The translations under genes were made by a program, and so were the position numbers. The notes under the pieces were generated by a model. It saw only the letters and a program-made list of their open reading frames with translations, had not been told where the DNA came from and ran no database searches. A stretch of DNA of 33,189 bases from Chitinophagaceae bacterium UBA2789 (GTDB lineage Bacteria > Bacteroidota > Bacteroidia > Chitinophagales > Chitinophagaceae), in assembly GCA_002352145.1 (NCBI GenBank), contig DEHX01000079.1:8720-41908 (forward strand). Direction: 5' to 3'. Below are positions 1-7,851 of this stretch, one piece after another (the first letter of the stretch is position 1; every line of letters starts with the position of its first letter).

Positions 1-812
1 CCAATTGCACAAACAATAAACACATTGATATATTCTGCCAGGAAGAACAAGGCAAACTTCATCCCCGAATATTCTGTATGGAAACCGGCGGTCAGTTCTG
101 ACTCTGCTTCTGCCAGGTCAAAGGGGGCACGGTTTGTTTCAGCTGTAACTGCGATAATGAAAATGACAAATGCTATCCAAACAGGCAGGTGGCCTTTGAA
201 TATCCACCAGCCATTGGCCTGCGCATGAATAATATCTGAAACCTGCAAACTGCCGGTAAATACAACGATCGTCAGAATTGACAGTCCTGCAGATAATTCA
301 TAGCTTACGATTTGTGCACCGCTTCGCATAGCGCCTAACAAGGAATACTTGTTATTGCTTGACCAACCGGCCATCAAAATGCTTATCACCATTAATGAGG
401 AAACTGCAGACACAAATAATACCCCGATATTGAGGTCCCATAGCTGAAAATCTTTGGCAAAAGCGATGGGCGCCATCAGCAGCATGGCTACTATCATCGC
501 AATGAACGGCGCAATATTGAACATTAATTTATCTGCACCATCTGGGGTTAGTCCTTCTTTTACGATCAGTTTCAACGTGTCGGCCAATGATTGCAATAAG
601 CCTTTAGGGCCAACCCTGTTAGGGCCAAGGCGGATTTGTATCCAGGCGGCTACTCTTCGTTCCATCAATACCAATACCAGGCCCAATGCAGCAAACAGGC
701 CAATCACGGCCACACCGGCCAGTACCATTTCTATGATCAATGTCCATGTGGGGTTGAAGGTGGCACTCAACCAGGCATGAATCTCATTGGCAATATGTCT
801 AAAACTCCACAT
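1..812 (-). CDS. nuoH: NADH-quinone oxidoreductase subunit H, 3' part beyond window
   Basis: Membrane subunit of respiratory complex I, which together with NuoB and NuoD forms the quinone-binding cavity and links it to the proton-pumping arm. I translated this frame by hand: about 270 residues are open from an ATG at 812-810 to the window edge, with no frameshift. Family hallmarks are MERRVAAWIQIRLGPNRVGP near residues 51-70, NRAPFDLAEAESEL and HTEYSGMKFALFFLAEY near the visible end. Several hydrophobic segments are evident, starting around residues 26-48. The family is usually about 340-350 residues, so roughly the last quarter lies outside. The start codon follows the nuoD stop codon after a single base, implying translational coupling. 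nuoE, nuoF and nuoG, which usually lie between D and H in 14-gene clusters, are absent here. Confidence 0.95.
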   Translation of the reverse strand, partial: MWSFRHIANEIHAWLSATFNPTWTLIIEMVLAGVAVIGLFAALGLVLVLMERRVAAWIQIRLGPNRVGPKGLLQSLADTLKLIVKEGLTPDGADKLMFNIAPFIAMIVAMLLMAPIAFAKDFQLWDLNIGVLFVSAVSSLMVISILMAGWSSNNKYSLLGAMRSGAQIVSYELSAGLSILTIVVFTGSLQVSDIIHAQANGWWIFKGHLPVWIAFVIFIIAVTAETNRAPFDLAEAESELTAGFHTEYSGMKFALFFLAEYINVFIVCAI

Positions 813-813
813 G

Positions 814-1929
814 TTATCTGTCAATATCAGGTATTACTAAATCCAGTGTTCCCATCATGGCCACGAGGTCGCCAATTTTGGAACCCCGTGCAATATGATC
901 GAGTACAGAAAGGTTTGAAAAGCCGGGGGAACGGAATTTGATGCGATAAGGCGTAGTGCCGCCTTCGCTTACGATATACACTCCCAGTTCGCCTCTGGCA
1001 GTTTCTACTCTTGTATAAAACTCTCCTTTAGGTAATTTCAATACCGCTTTTGTTTTTGCCTGGAAGTCACCCTCAGGTATATTATCTATTAATTGTTCGA
1101 TGATGCGGATAGATTGCTGCATTTCCCGGATGCGTACCATGTACCGGGCAAATGAATCACCTGCGGTTTCCAGCACCTCGTCAAATTCAAGCTTGTCATA
1201 AATTTCATAAGGATAGATCTTTCTGATATCTGAACTTACTCCGCTCCCCCTCGCTGTGGGCCCGGTGCAGCCGTAAGAGATGGCATCCTCAGGTGACAAG
1301 TAGCCGATTCCCTTCATCCGGTTCTGGAAAATGATATTGCCGGTTACCAGTTCATCATATTCCCTGATCTTCTTTTTGTACTGTACAAGAAAATCTTTTA
1401 CTCTTTTCTGAAAATTGGGATGGATGTCCTGCATCACACCACCGGGTACCATATAATTCATGGTCAGTCTGGCTCCGCAGGTTTCTTCCATGATATCATT
1501 AATACTTTCTCTTTCTCTGAACGCATGGAAGAAAGGTGTAAAAGCGCCTAAATCCATAGCCATGGCTCCCCACCATAATTCATGCGACGCAATCCTTGTC
1601 AGCTCATCCATCAATATGCGGATGACTTGTGCCCTGGGAGGGATTTCCACCTGTAAGCCTTTTTCAACACACAAAGCACAGGCATGGTTATTTATATGAG
1701 AAGAGAGATAATCCATCCGGCTGGTAACATATATAAATTGCCGGTAGGTGAGGCTCTCACACATTTTTTCAATAGAGCGATGAATATAACCAAGATGAGG
1801 TTCCACTTTTTTGATAGTTTCCCCGTTCAGCGTAATCACAAGATGCAATACGCCGTGAGTGGCCGGGTGTTGTGGTCCTACGTTAATGACCAGGTCCCCT
1901 TCAGTGGTTGTACCTACTTCTTCGTACAT
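814..1929 (-). CDS. nuoD: NADH-quinone oxidoreductase subunit D
   Basis: The 49-kDa-type peripheral subunit of complex I, forming part of the quinone pocket next to cluster N2 at the cytoplasmic face of the membrane. The 371-residue product has the family signature GPQHPATHG at residues 18-26, followed by the conserved EPHLGYIHRSIEK segment and RMDYLSSHINN. The C-terminus LVAMMGTLDLVIPDIDR is also typical; the final residues of this family project into the quinone site. It is a stand-alone D subunit, not the CD fusion of Escherichia coli, and slightly shorter than the roughly 400 residues common elsewhere because the N-terminus is compact. Its ATG lies one base after the nuoC stop codon and its stop codon one base before nuoH, so C, D and H are presumably translated as a coupled unit. 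Confidence 0.96.
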   Translation of the reverse strand: MYEEVGTTTEGDLVINVGPQHPATHGVLHLVITLNGETIKKVEPHLGYIHRSIEKMCESLTYRQFIYVTSRMDYLSSHINNHACALCVEKGLQVEIPPRAQVIRILMDELTRIASHELWWGAMAMDLGAFTPFFHAFRERESINDIMEETCGARLTMNYMVPGGVMQDIHPNFQKRVKDFLVQYKKKIREYDELVTGNIIFQNRMKGIGYLSPEDAISYGCTGPTARGSGVSSDIRKIYPYEIYDKLEFDEVLETAGDSFARYMVRIREMQQSIRIIEQLIDNIPEGDFQAKTKAVLKLPKGEFYTRVETARGELGVYIVSEGGTTPYRIKFRSPGFSNLSVLDHIARGSKIGDLVAMMGTLDLVIPDIDR

Positions 1930-1930
1930 A

Positions 1931-2389
1931 TCAAAGCCTTATCATATTAATGGGATCTTCAAAATCTTTTCTTAGCGGATTCTTTCCTTCCCATCCATCG
2001 GGCAAAATCAATAAACGCAAATCGGGATGGTTAAGAAAATTTACTCCGAACATTTCATATACTTCTCTTTCATGAAACTCGGCTGTACGCCATATATGTG
2101 ATACAGTTTCTATTTCAGGTTTATTTCTGTCAAGCTTTGTTTTTACCACCATATTGTGCCTGTAACGGGTAGATGACAGGTGGTATACCATGGTGAGATG
2201 TGTTTTCCAGTCAATACAGGTCAGGCAGAAAAGATAATCGAAGAATAAAGTGTCATCACTACGTAATTGCCGGGCAAAAGACAACCAGCTTTGTGGCTCC
2301 ATATTCACAGTGATCCATTCGCCACTTTCATCAAAAGTCGCTTCCGGCAGCAATTCGGTGATCTTTATTTTCAGTTCTTCGTTGGTCAT
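1931..2389 (-). CDS. nuoC: NADH-quinone oxidoreductase subunit C
   Basis: The 30-kDa-type peripheral subunit of complex I. I place the start at the ATG at 2389-2387, giving 152 residues (MTNEELKIKI...). This ATG shares one base with the nuoB stop codon in a TAATG junction, the usual coupled arrangement, and the longer open frame back to 2491 only overlaps nuoB. The family motif is clear at residues 106-143: HEREVYEMFGV, then HPDLRLLILPDGWEGKNPLRKDF. The protein is short at its N-terminus compared with many homologues but complete in the conserved core. It sits in the order nuoA-B-C-D as in most bacterial complex I operons. Confidence 0.95.
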   Translation of the reverse strand: MTNEELKIKITELLPEATFDESGEWITVNMEPQSWLSFARQLRSDDTLFFDYLFCLTCIDWKTHLTMVYHLSSTRYRHNMVVKTKLDRNKPEIETVSHIWRTAEFHEREVYEMFGVNFLNHPDLRLLILPDGWEGKNPLRKDFEDPINMIRL

Positions 2390-2967
2390 TATTCTATGCC
2401 TGTTCTTATTTGCTCTCTTGTTAAACCACTCTTGATCTTTTGCTGCAATGTTATCAATGCATGCAACAAAGCTTCGGGCCTTGGAGGGCAACCGGCTACA
2501 TACACATCTACAGGAATCACATGGTCGGCACCTTTTACTACCGAATATGTGTTATAAAAGAAAGGTCCGCCGCTGATGGCACAGGCGCCCATGGCAATTA
2601 CATATTTGGGGTCGGCCATCTGGTCATATAACCTTTTTAATACTGGCGCCATTTTGTTGACGATTGTACCAGCTATTATAATTACATCAGCCTGCCGCGG
2701 TGTGGCCCGGGCCACTTCAAAGCCAAATCGTGAAAAATCATATTTAGAACCCGCTACTGCCATATACTCAATTCCGCAGCAGCTGGTGGCAAAAGTGAGT
2801 GGCCAGATGGAGTTGGACCTTGCCCAGTTGATCAGGTCATCCAGTTTGCTAAGGACTACCTCTCCGCCAGCAAGGTTATGCACCTGCCCGGGAAAAGTAT
2901 CCTCAAGTTTCTCTGGTCTTTGTGGCAATATCATTTTGTCTTCAGATATTTTTACTTCATCACTCAT
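2389..2967 (-). CDS. nuoB: NADH-quinone oxidoreductase subunit B (cluster N2 subunit)
   Basis: PSST-type subunit that carries the terminal [4Fe-4S] cluster N2 and passes electrons to quinone. The four expected cysteines are present in the 192-residue product: the adjacent pair C63-C64 in TSCCGIEYMA, C129 in VIAMGACAISGG and C160 in VAGCPPRPEAL. The segment GFEVARATPRQADVIIIAGT is also family-typical. The start ATG at 2967-2965 lies 41 bases after the nuoA stop codon, the only sizeable gap in this operon. The 3' end overlaps the nuoC start by one base. All cluster ligands are retained, which argues for a functional complex even though the NADH-oxidising module is not encoded next to it. Confidence 0.96.
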   Translation of the reverse strand: MSDEVKISEDKMILPQRPEKLEDTFPGQVHNLAGGEVVLSKLDDLINWARSNSIWPLTFATSCCGIEYMAVAGSKYDFSRFGFEVARATPRQADVIIIAGTIVNKMAPVLKRLYDQMADPKYVIAMGACAISGGPFFYNTYSVVKGADHVIPVDVYVAGCPPRPEALLHALITLQQKIKSGLTREQIRTGIE

Positions 2968-3008
2968 TTTCGAAATTAATCATCGGTTTAGTTTTCTTAA
3001 AACTGGCA

Positions 3009-3377
3009 TTACATCCATTTCAGGGCTCCTTTTTTGTGTGCATAAAGGAATCCCATGAAAAGTATAAAAAAGAAAATAACTATTTCAATTAATGCGATCC
3101 ATCCCATGCTTTTGGCTACAACAGCCCAGGGGTATAGAAAAACAAGCTCCACATCAAAAATCAGGAAGATGAGGGCAAAAAGGTAGTAACCTACATTTAG
3201 CTGTATCCATGTTTTGCCGGTTGTGGGAATACCACACTCATAAGGTTCGCCCTTTTGCTTATTGGTGGATGCTTTTAAAACAAATTTTGACAGGAGAATC
3301 GCAATGCCGGAGAAGGCAATGGCAGCGATGATCAGTACAATAAGCGAGGAAGCCCCCATACGCAAATTGGTTTGCAC
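3009..3377 (-). CDS. nuoA: NADH-quinone oxidoreductase subunit A
   Basis: Small membrane subunit of complex I (ND3-type) with three predicted transmembrane helices: about residues 10-33, 62-85 and 92-113. The conserved loop motif PYECGIPTTG contains the loop cysteine (C48 from the longest start) and is followed by YYLFALIFLIFDVELVFLYPWA, whose acidic residues are family-invariant. The longest frame begins with GTG at 3377. An ATG in frame at 3359-3357 would give a 116-residue protein starting MGASSLIV, which also fits the family, so the start is uncertain. The gene is the first of the nuo operon and lies 96 bases after the stop codon of the upstream flavoprotein gene, close enough for co-transcription. 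Confidence 0.94.
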   Translation of the reverse strand: MQTNLRMGASSLIVLIIAAIAFSGIAILLSKFVLKASTNKQKGEPYECGIPTTGKTWIQLNVGYYLFALIFLIFDVELVFLYPWAVVAKSMGWIALIEIVIFFFILFMGFLYAHKKGALKWM

Positions 3378-3473
3378 GAATATAGGAACTATGCGTTAAA
3401 AACTGAACATGACAGTTATCAACGATAGCCTTGTTTTTTATCAGTTGAAAAAATATTGAATTACCATTAGAGG

Positions 3474-4199
3474 TTACCCGTACAATTCCAGGTGGATGGA
3501 TTTTTTGTCATATCCCATTTCTGTGATATGTTTTTTTGCCTCATCAATCATGTGCTTCCAGCCGCAGAGGAAGAACAGTGCTTCTTGCCTGTTTTTACAG
3601 AGGTCCATATAAATAGGGTGAACGTAACCATAGTGACCGTCCCAGTGTTCTCTTGATAAAGTGGGGTGATAATGAAAGCCCGGAAGTTCCAATTCCAGTT
3701 TTTTTAATTCTTCATAGTATAAAAGGTCTTCTTTTTTGCGGCAGCCAAATACCAGGTGAATGTTTTTAAATGATATTTTTTTTAGCTTAATATAATTTAC
3801 CATGCTCCTGAATGGGGCTATTCCTGTTCCGGTGCATATTAAGAAAAGGTCTTTATCCAATTTCTCAGGCAGGGTAAACACTCCTTGTGGCCCGCGGAGG
3901 GTTAATTCGCTGCCCACGGAAATATTTTTAAAATCGAAAAGATAACTAGTACCCAATCCGCCCTGCGCCAGTACAATCAGTAATTCAAATGTATTGCTGT
4001 CATCCGGCCAGGAAGCGATGGAATAACTCCGCCACCTTTTGTTTGGTTTTTCATGAATAGGCAGGTCAAGGGTAACAAACTGGCCCGGTACAAAATCAAA
4101 TTTTTCTAACTCAGGCACCTGTATCCAGAACCTTCTTGTGTTATGTGTGTGATCATCAATTTTGGTCACAATGCCTTTGCGCCAGGGTAACAATGCCAT
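3474..4199 (-). CDS. Ferredoxin--NADP reductase-like FAD/NAD(P)H oxidoreductase
   Basis: Two-domain flavoprotein of the ferredoxin reductase superfamily, presumably cytoplasmic. I use the ATG at 4199-4197, giving 241 residues beginning MALLPWRKG; the frame stays open further back but has no ATG earlier than residue -13 and no conserved sequence there. The FAD-binding motif RSYSIAS is at residues 57-63, preceded by PGQFVTLDLP. The NAD(P)-binding domain has GTGIAPFRSM (123-132), FGCRKKEDLLYYEEL (151-165) and LCGWKHMIDE (211-220), and the chain ends ELYG. The family moves electrons between NAD(P)H and ferredoxin, flavodoxin or a related carrier. Its position just upstream of nuoA, in the same direction, is notable because no NADH-oxidising complex I subunits appear in the visible operon. 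A direct partnership is inference. It is divergent from mfd, with 105 bases between starts. Confidence 0.85.
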   Translation of the reverse strand: MALLPWRKGIVTKIDDHTHNTRRFWIQVPELEKFDFVPGQFVTLDLPIHEKPNKRWRSYSIASWPDDSNTFELLIVLAQGGLGTSYLFDFKNISVGSELTLRGPQGVFTLPEKLDKDLFLICTGTGIAPFRSMVNYIKLKKISFKNIHLVFGCRKKEDLLYYEELKKLELELPGFHYHPTLSREHWDGHYGYVHPIYMDLCKNRQEALFFLCGWKHMIDEAKKHITEMGYDKKSIHLELYG

Positions 4200-4288
4200 T
4201 TTTTGCTGGTTTTGATAAAGGTAAAACCATCTGGCCATGCGAATGTTGTGATTATTGGAATTTATTACTGCAATCGTTGCCAATCAAT

Positions 4289-4296
4289 TAATTTTG
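4289..4296 (+). promoter_or_regulatory. Candidate -7 promoter box for mfd
   Basis: The sequence TAATTTTG matches the Bacteroidota -7 consensus TAnnTTTG exactly and lies eight bases before the mfd ATG at 4305. This would place the transcription start only a few bases from the start codon. No convincing -33 TTTG at the expected 19-21 base spacing was found, so this rests on one element. Confidence 0.35.
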
Positions 4297-4304
4297 CGCC
4301 TCTC

Positions 4305-7300
4305 ATGAGTGTGAAGGAACTGCTGGAACGGTATCAAAACACACCCCGCCTTTTTCAACTGGCGGACAAGCTTTCTTTTGCCCCTGCCCAAAAAATATAC
4401 CTCGAAAACCTGCAGGGAAGTTCTTCCCAGTTTATTGTAGCAGCTGCATTTACTCATCCTTCCTTATCACAATTGAATCACCTGATCATTTTGAACGATG
4501 CAGAGGAGGCGGCTTATTTTCATAATACCCTGGAAAACCTGACCGAAGCCCTGGACATATTTTATTTTCCATCTTCCTTTAAAAACAGGAAGAATTACCA
4601 GCTTTTGAATTCATCGCATGTAATGCTGAGAACAGAGGCATTGACCAAAATAGCGGCAGGAGGGAATAAGAAAGTGCTAGTTACCTATCCGGAAGCCTTG
4701 TTTGAAAAAGTAGTATTGCCTGGTACCCTTTCATCCAATATAATACATATAAAGACAGGAGATACGATTAATACAGAACAGCTGTTATTGAAACTGGCTG
4801 ATTATGGTTTTGAAAGAACGGATTTTGTCTATGAGCCGGGCCAATTTGCCATAAGGGGAGGGATTTTGGACATTTATTCATTTGGTAATGAAAAACCTTA
4901 CCGGGTAGAATTGTTTGGAAACGAAGTTGATTCCATCCGAATTGTTGATCCGGAAACACAGTTAAGTGAACGAAAATTACTACAGGTAAGCATTATCCCT
5001 AATGTAGATACCCAATTTAAAAGTGAGGACCGGATTTCCTTGTTTGAATTTTTACCGGAGAACACAGTTGTATGGATACAGGATTATGAACTATGTAAAG
5101 AGCATATCGCAGACAGTGAAGAGGACTTGAACGGCTTTTTAAGGCTGCAGGAGGAAATTAAAAATCAGCCATCCAGGTCAAGAAAAGAGGAGGCGGATGA
5201 AAACCTGTCAAAGAAAGATGTTAGAACAGATGATTTCATATCTGTGACTGAATTTGAGAAAAAGATGTTTGAACGGCATGTAGTAGCATTTGGGCACAAA
5301 GACAGTTTTCCCGTCCATTACCCTGCTTTCACCATTCAGCATCATACAAAAGAACAACCTTCCTTCAACCGCCAGTTTGATTTGCTGATCAGGGACCTGA
5401 AAGGCTGGGAGGCAAAAAAATACCAGTTGTTCATTTTTGCCGAAAACCCCCGTCAGTTGGAAAGGCTGCAAAGTATTTTTGACGATTTGAAGGCGGAGAT
5501 TGTATTTAACCCGATAGCTACTTCTGTACACGAAGGTTTTATTGATGAAGACCTTCAGGTTGTTTGCTATACAGATCACCAGGTCTTTCAGCGTTATCAT
5601 AAGTATAAGGTCAAGCAGGCATATAATAAGAACAAGGCGCTCACCCTGCGAACACTTCGTGAGTTACAGCCGGGTGATTTTGTCACCCATATTGATCATG
5701 GCGTAGGTATTTTCAGCGGCCTGCAGAAACTGGAGGTAAATGGCCGTTTACAAGAAGCGGTACGGTTAATTTACAAGGATACCGATATTTTATATGTCAA
5801 TATCAACAGCCTGCACAAAATTGCCAAGTATACCGGAAAGGATGGCAGTGTGCCCAAGGTAAATAAACTGGGAAGTGATGTATGGAATAAGCTAAAAGAA
5901 AAAACTAAAACTAAGGTTAAGGAGATTGCATTTGATCTTATTAAGTTATATGCAAAAAGAAAGGCGCAGCAGGGATTTGCACATACGCCGGATAATTACA
6001 TGCAAACCGAATTGGAGGCTTCATTCATTTATGAAGATACCCCTGATCAGAGCAAGGCAACTGCAGATGTAAAAAAGGATATGGAGTCGCCTTCTCCTAT
6101 GGACAGGTTAGTTTGTGGCGATGTTGGATTTGGAAAAACAGAAGTGGCGATCAGGGCCGCCTTCAAAACTTGTGTGGATGGAAAGCAGGCAGCGGTGCTT
6201 GTTCCTACAACCATACTTGCGTTTCAGCATTATAAGACTTTCAAAGACAGGTTAAAGGATTTCCCGGTTACAGTTGATTACCTGAACCGCTTTAAATCTT
6301 CAAAAGAAAAGAAAGAAACACTCAAGAAGCTGGAGGAGGGTAAAATCGATATCATCATAGGTACACATGGGCTGTTGGGAAAAGAAGTGAAGTTTAAAGA
6401 TCTTGGTCTGCTTGTTATTGATGAAGAACAGAAGTTTGGAGTCGGGCACAAGGAAAAGATAAAAACACTTCGCACTACAGTTGATTGTTTGACTTTGACT
6501 GCCACGCCCATACCAAGAACCCTGCAATTCTCATTAATGGGGGCAAGAGACCTGAGTATCATGAATACGCCGCCGCCCAACCGGCAGCCTATCCAGACCG
6601 AAGTACAGGTCTATAACGAAGATTTTATCCGTGATGCAATTTATTTTGAGACTGAGAGAGGCGGCCAGGTATTCTTTATTTACAATCGTATTGCCGGCCT
6701 GGCAGAAATGGCATCTATTATTCAGGCGCTTTGCCCCGACCTGAGCATTGGTTATGCTCACGGACAAATGGAAGGACATGAACTGGAGGAAAGGATTCTT
6801 GATTTTATAGAGAGAAAGTATGATGTATTGGTCTGTACGAACATTGTAGAAAGTGGGGTAGATATTCCTAATGTGAATACGATTATTGTCAATAATGCGC
6901 ATCAGTTTGGTCTCAGTGATCTGCACCAGTTAAGAGGCAGGGTAGGCCGCAGTAATAAGAAAGCCTTTTGCTATTTGCTGGCACCACCAATGAGTACATT
7001 GCCCAATGACTCCAGGAAAAGGCTGCAGACATTAGAACAACATAGTGATTTAGGCAGTGGTTTCCAAATTGCTATGAGAGACCTGGACATACGGGGAGCT
7101 GGAAACCTTTTAGGCGGTGAGCAGAGCGGCTTCATGGCAGAGATTGGTTTTGAGATGTATCAAAAAATATTGGATGAAGCTATTCGTGAACTGAAAAGAA
7201 CCGATTTCAAGGAGCTTTTCAAAGAAGAAATTGCAAAGCAGGATGATTTTGTACAGGATTGTACTATTGATACTGACCTGGAAATTTTGATACCGGATGA

Positions 7301-7733
7301 ATATGTTGAAAGTATTACAGAACGATTGTCGCTTTATCAGCGACTGGATAATTGTGAGACGGAGGAAGAGCTGATAGCGATGAAACAGGAGCTCGGCGAT
7401 CGTTTTGGGCCGGTGCCGCAGCAGGTAGAAGATCTTTTTATTACCGTAAGGTGCCGTAAGCTGGCAGTGGATCTGGGTTTCGATAAAATGAGTTTAAAAG
7501 ATGATACACTTCGTTGTTTCTTTATTAACCGGCCAGATTCGCCCTATTTTGAGTCGGAAACATTCCAGAAAATCATTCAGTTCTTGCAGACAGGCACCAA
7601 TAAAGGAAAACTGAAACAAACAGGCAAACTCTTTTTGCTGATCGCTTCAGATATTAAAAATATGGATGCCTTGTACCGGTTTCTAAGGACAATGCACCAA
7701 TTCTGTTTTACAAATGAAGCAGTTACTGTTTAG
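4305..7733 (+). CDS. mfd: Transcription-repair coupling factor Mfd
   Basis: ATP-dependent translocase that removes stalled RNA polymerase at DNA lesions and recruits UvrA. From the ATG at 4305 the protein has 1142 residues, the usual length; the earlier in-frame extension back to 4203 overlaps the divergent flavoprotein start and lacks homologous sequence. Domains: UvrB-like region in the first 350 or so residues; RNA polymerase-interacting CarD-like domain around 450-510 (PGDFVTHIDHGVGIFSGLQ); helicase motor with Walker A GDVGFGKTEVA near 604, DEEQ box near 705 (VIDEEQKFG) and SLMGARDLSIMNTPPPNRQPI; second RecA fold with LRGRVGRSNKKAFCYLL near 875; and the C-terminal autoinhibitory D7 domain from about 975. 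No key motif is missing. It stands alone on the plus strand and is not part of an operon with its neighbours. Confidence 0.97.
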   Translation: MSVKELLERYQNTPRLFQLADKLSFAPAQKIYLENLQGSSSQFIVAAAFTHPSLSQLNHLIILNDAEEAAYFHNTLENLTEALDIFYFPSSFKNRKNYQLLNSSHVMLRTEALTKIAAGGNKKVLVTYPEALFEKVVLPGTLSSNIIHIKTGDTINTEQLLLKLADYGFERTDFVYEPGQFAIRGGILDIYSFGNEKPYRVELFGNEVDSIRIVDPETQLSERKLLQVSIIPNVDTQFKSEDRISLFEFLPENTVVWIQDYELCKEHIADSEEDLNGFLRLQEEIKNQPSRSRKEEADENLSKKDVRTDDFISVTEFEKKMFERHVVAFGHKDSFPVHYPAFTIQHHTKEQPSFNRQFDLLIRDLKGWEAKKYQLFIFAENPRQLERLQSIFDDLKAEIVFNPIATSVHEGFIDEDLQVVCYTDHQVFQRYHKYKVKQAYNKNKALTLRTLRELQPGDFVTHIDHGVGIFSGLQKLEVNGRLQEAVRLIYKDTDILYVNINSLHKIAKYTGKDGSVPKVNKLGSDVWNKLKEKTKTKVKEIAFDLIKLYAKRKAQQGFAHTPDNYMQTELEASFIYEDTPDQSKATADVKKDMESPSPMDRLVCGDVGFGKTEVAIRAAFKTCVDGKQAAVLVPTTILAFQHYKTFKDRLKDFPVTVDYLNRFKSSKEKKETLKKLEEGKIDIIIGTHGLLGKEVKFKDLGLLVIDEEQKFGVGHKEKIKTLRTTVDCLTLTATPIPRTLQFSLMGARDLSIMNTPPPNRQPIQTEVQVYNEDFIRDAIYFETERGGQVFFIYNRIAGLAEMASIIQALCPDLSIGYAHGQMEGHELEERILDFIERKYDVLVCTNIVESGVDIPNVNTIIVNNAHQFGLSDLHQLRGRVGRSNKKAFCYLLAPPMSTLPNDSRKRLQTLEQHSDLGSGFQIAMRDLDIRGAGNLLGGEQSGFMAEIGFEMYQKILDEAIRELKRTDFKELFKEEIAKQDDFVQDCTIDTDLEILIPDEYVESITERLSLYQRLDNCETEEELIAMKQELGDRFGPVPQQVEDLFITVRCRKLAVDLGFDKMSLKDDTLRCFFINRPDSPYFESETFQKIIQFLQTGTNKGKLKQTGKLFLLIASDIKNMDALYRFLRTMHQFCFTNEAVTV

Positions 7734-7740
7734 TGCCATT

Positions 7741-7756
7741 TTGCTTCAGGAGGCAA
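7741..7756 (+). terminator. Weak candidate terminator after mfd
   Basis: Seven bases after the mfd stop codon a six-pair stem (TTGCTT with AGGCAA, including one G-U pair) closes a CAGG loop and is followed by CCATTTTTA. The stem is short and the T run moderate, so this is a tentative intrinsic terminator. Confidence 0.3.
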
Positions 7757-7802
7757 CCATTTTTATGCTTTGTAACGTATGTTAATCAGGGGCTTAACAG
7801 GA

Positions 7803-7834
7803 TTGGCTTTTCTCGGCTAATTATCTTACTTTTA
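7803..7834 (+). promoter_or_regulatory. Candidate promoter of the secreted S8 protease gene
   Basis: A TTGG element at 7803-7806 is separated by about 20 bases from TACTTTTA at 7827-7834, one mismatch from the TAnnTTTG -7 box. This spacing fits the Bacteroidota sigma-ABfr pattern. The start codon at 7852 follows 17 bases later. Confidence 0.4.
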
Positions 7835-7851
7835 ATATTACTAAAATCACT

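Noticed and set aside
2390..2491. N-terminal extension of nuoC into nuoB
   Set aside because: The TAATG junction at 2391-2387 gives the normal NuoC start; the extension is only an overlap with nuoB codons.
2576..3058. 160-codon open frame on the plus strand over nuoB
   Set aside because: It is antisense to nuoB and nuoA, which have full family motifs; the translated sequence shows no recognisable domain.
4203..4304. 34-codon N-terminal extension of mfd
   Set aside because: It overlaps the divergent flavoprotein start and has no Mfd-like sequence; the ATG at 4305 gives the normal beginning.
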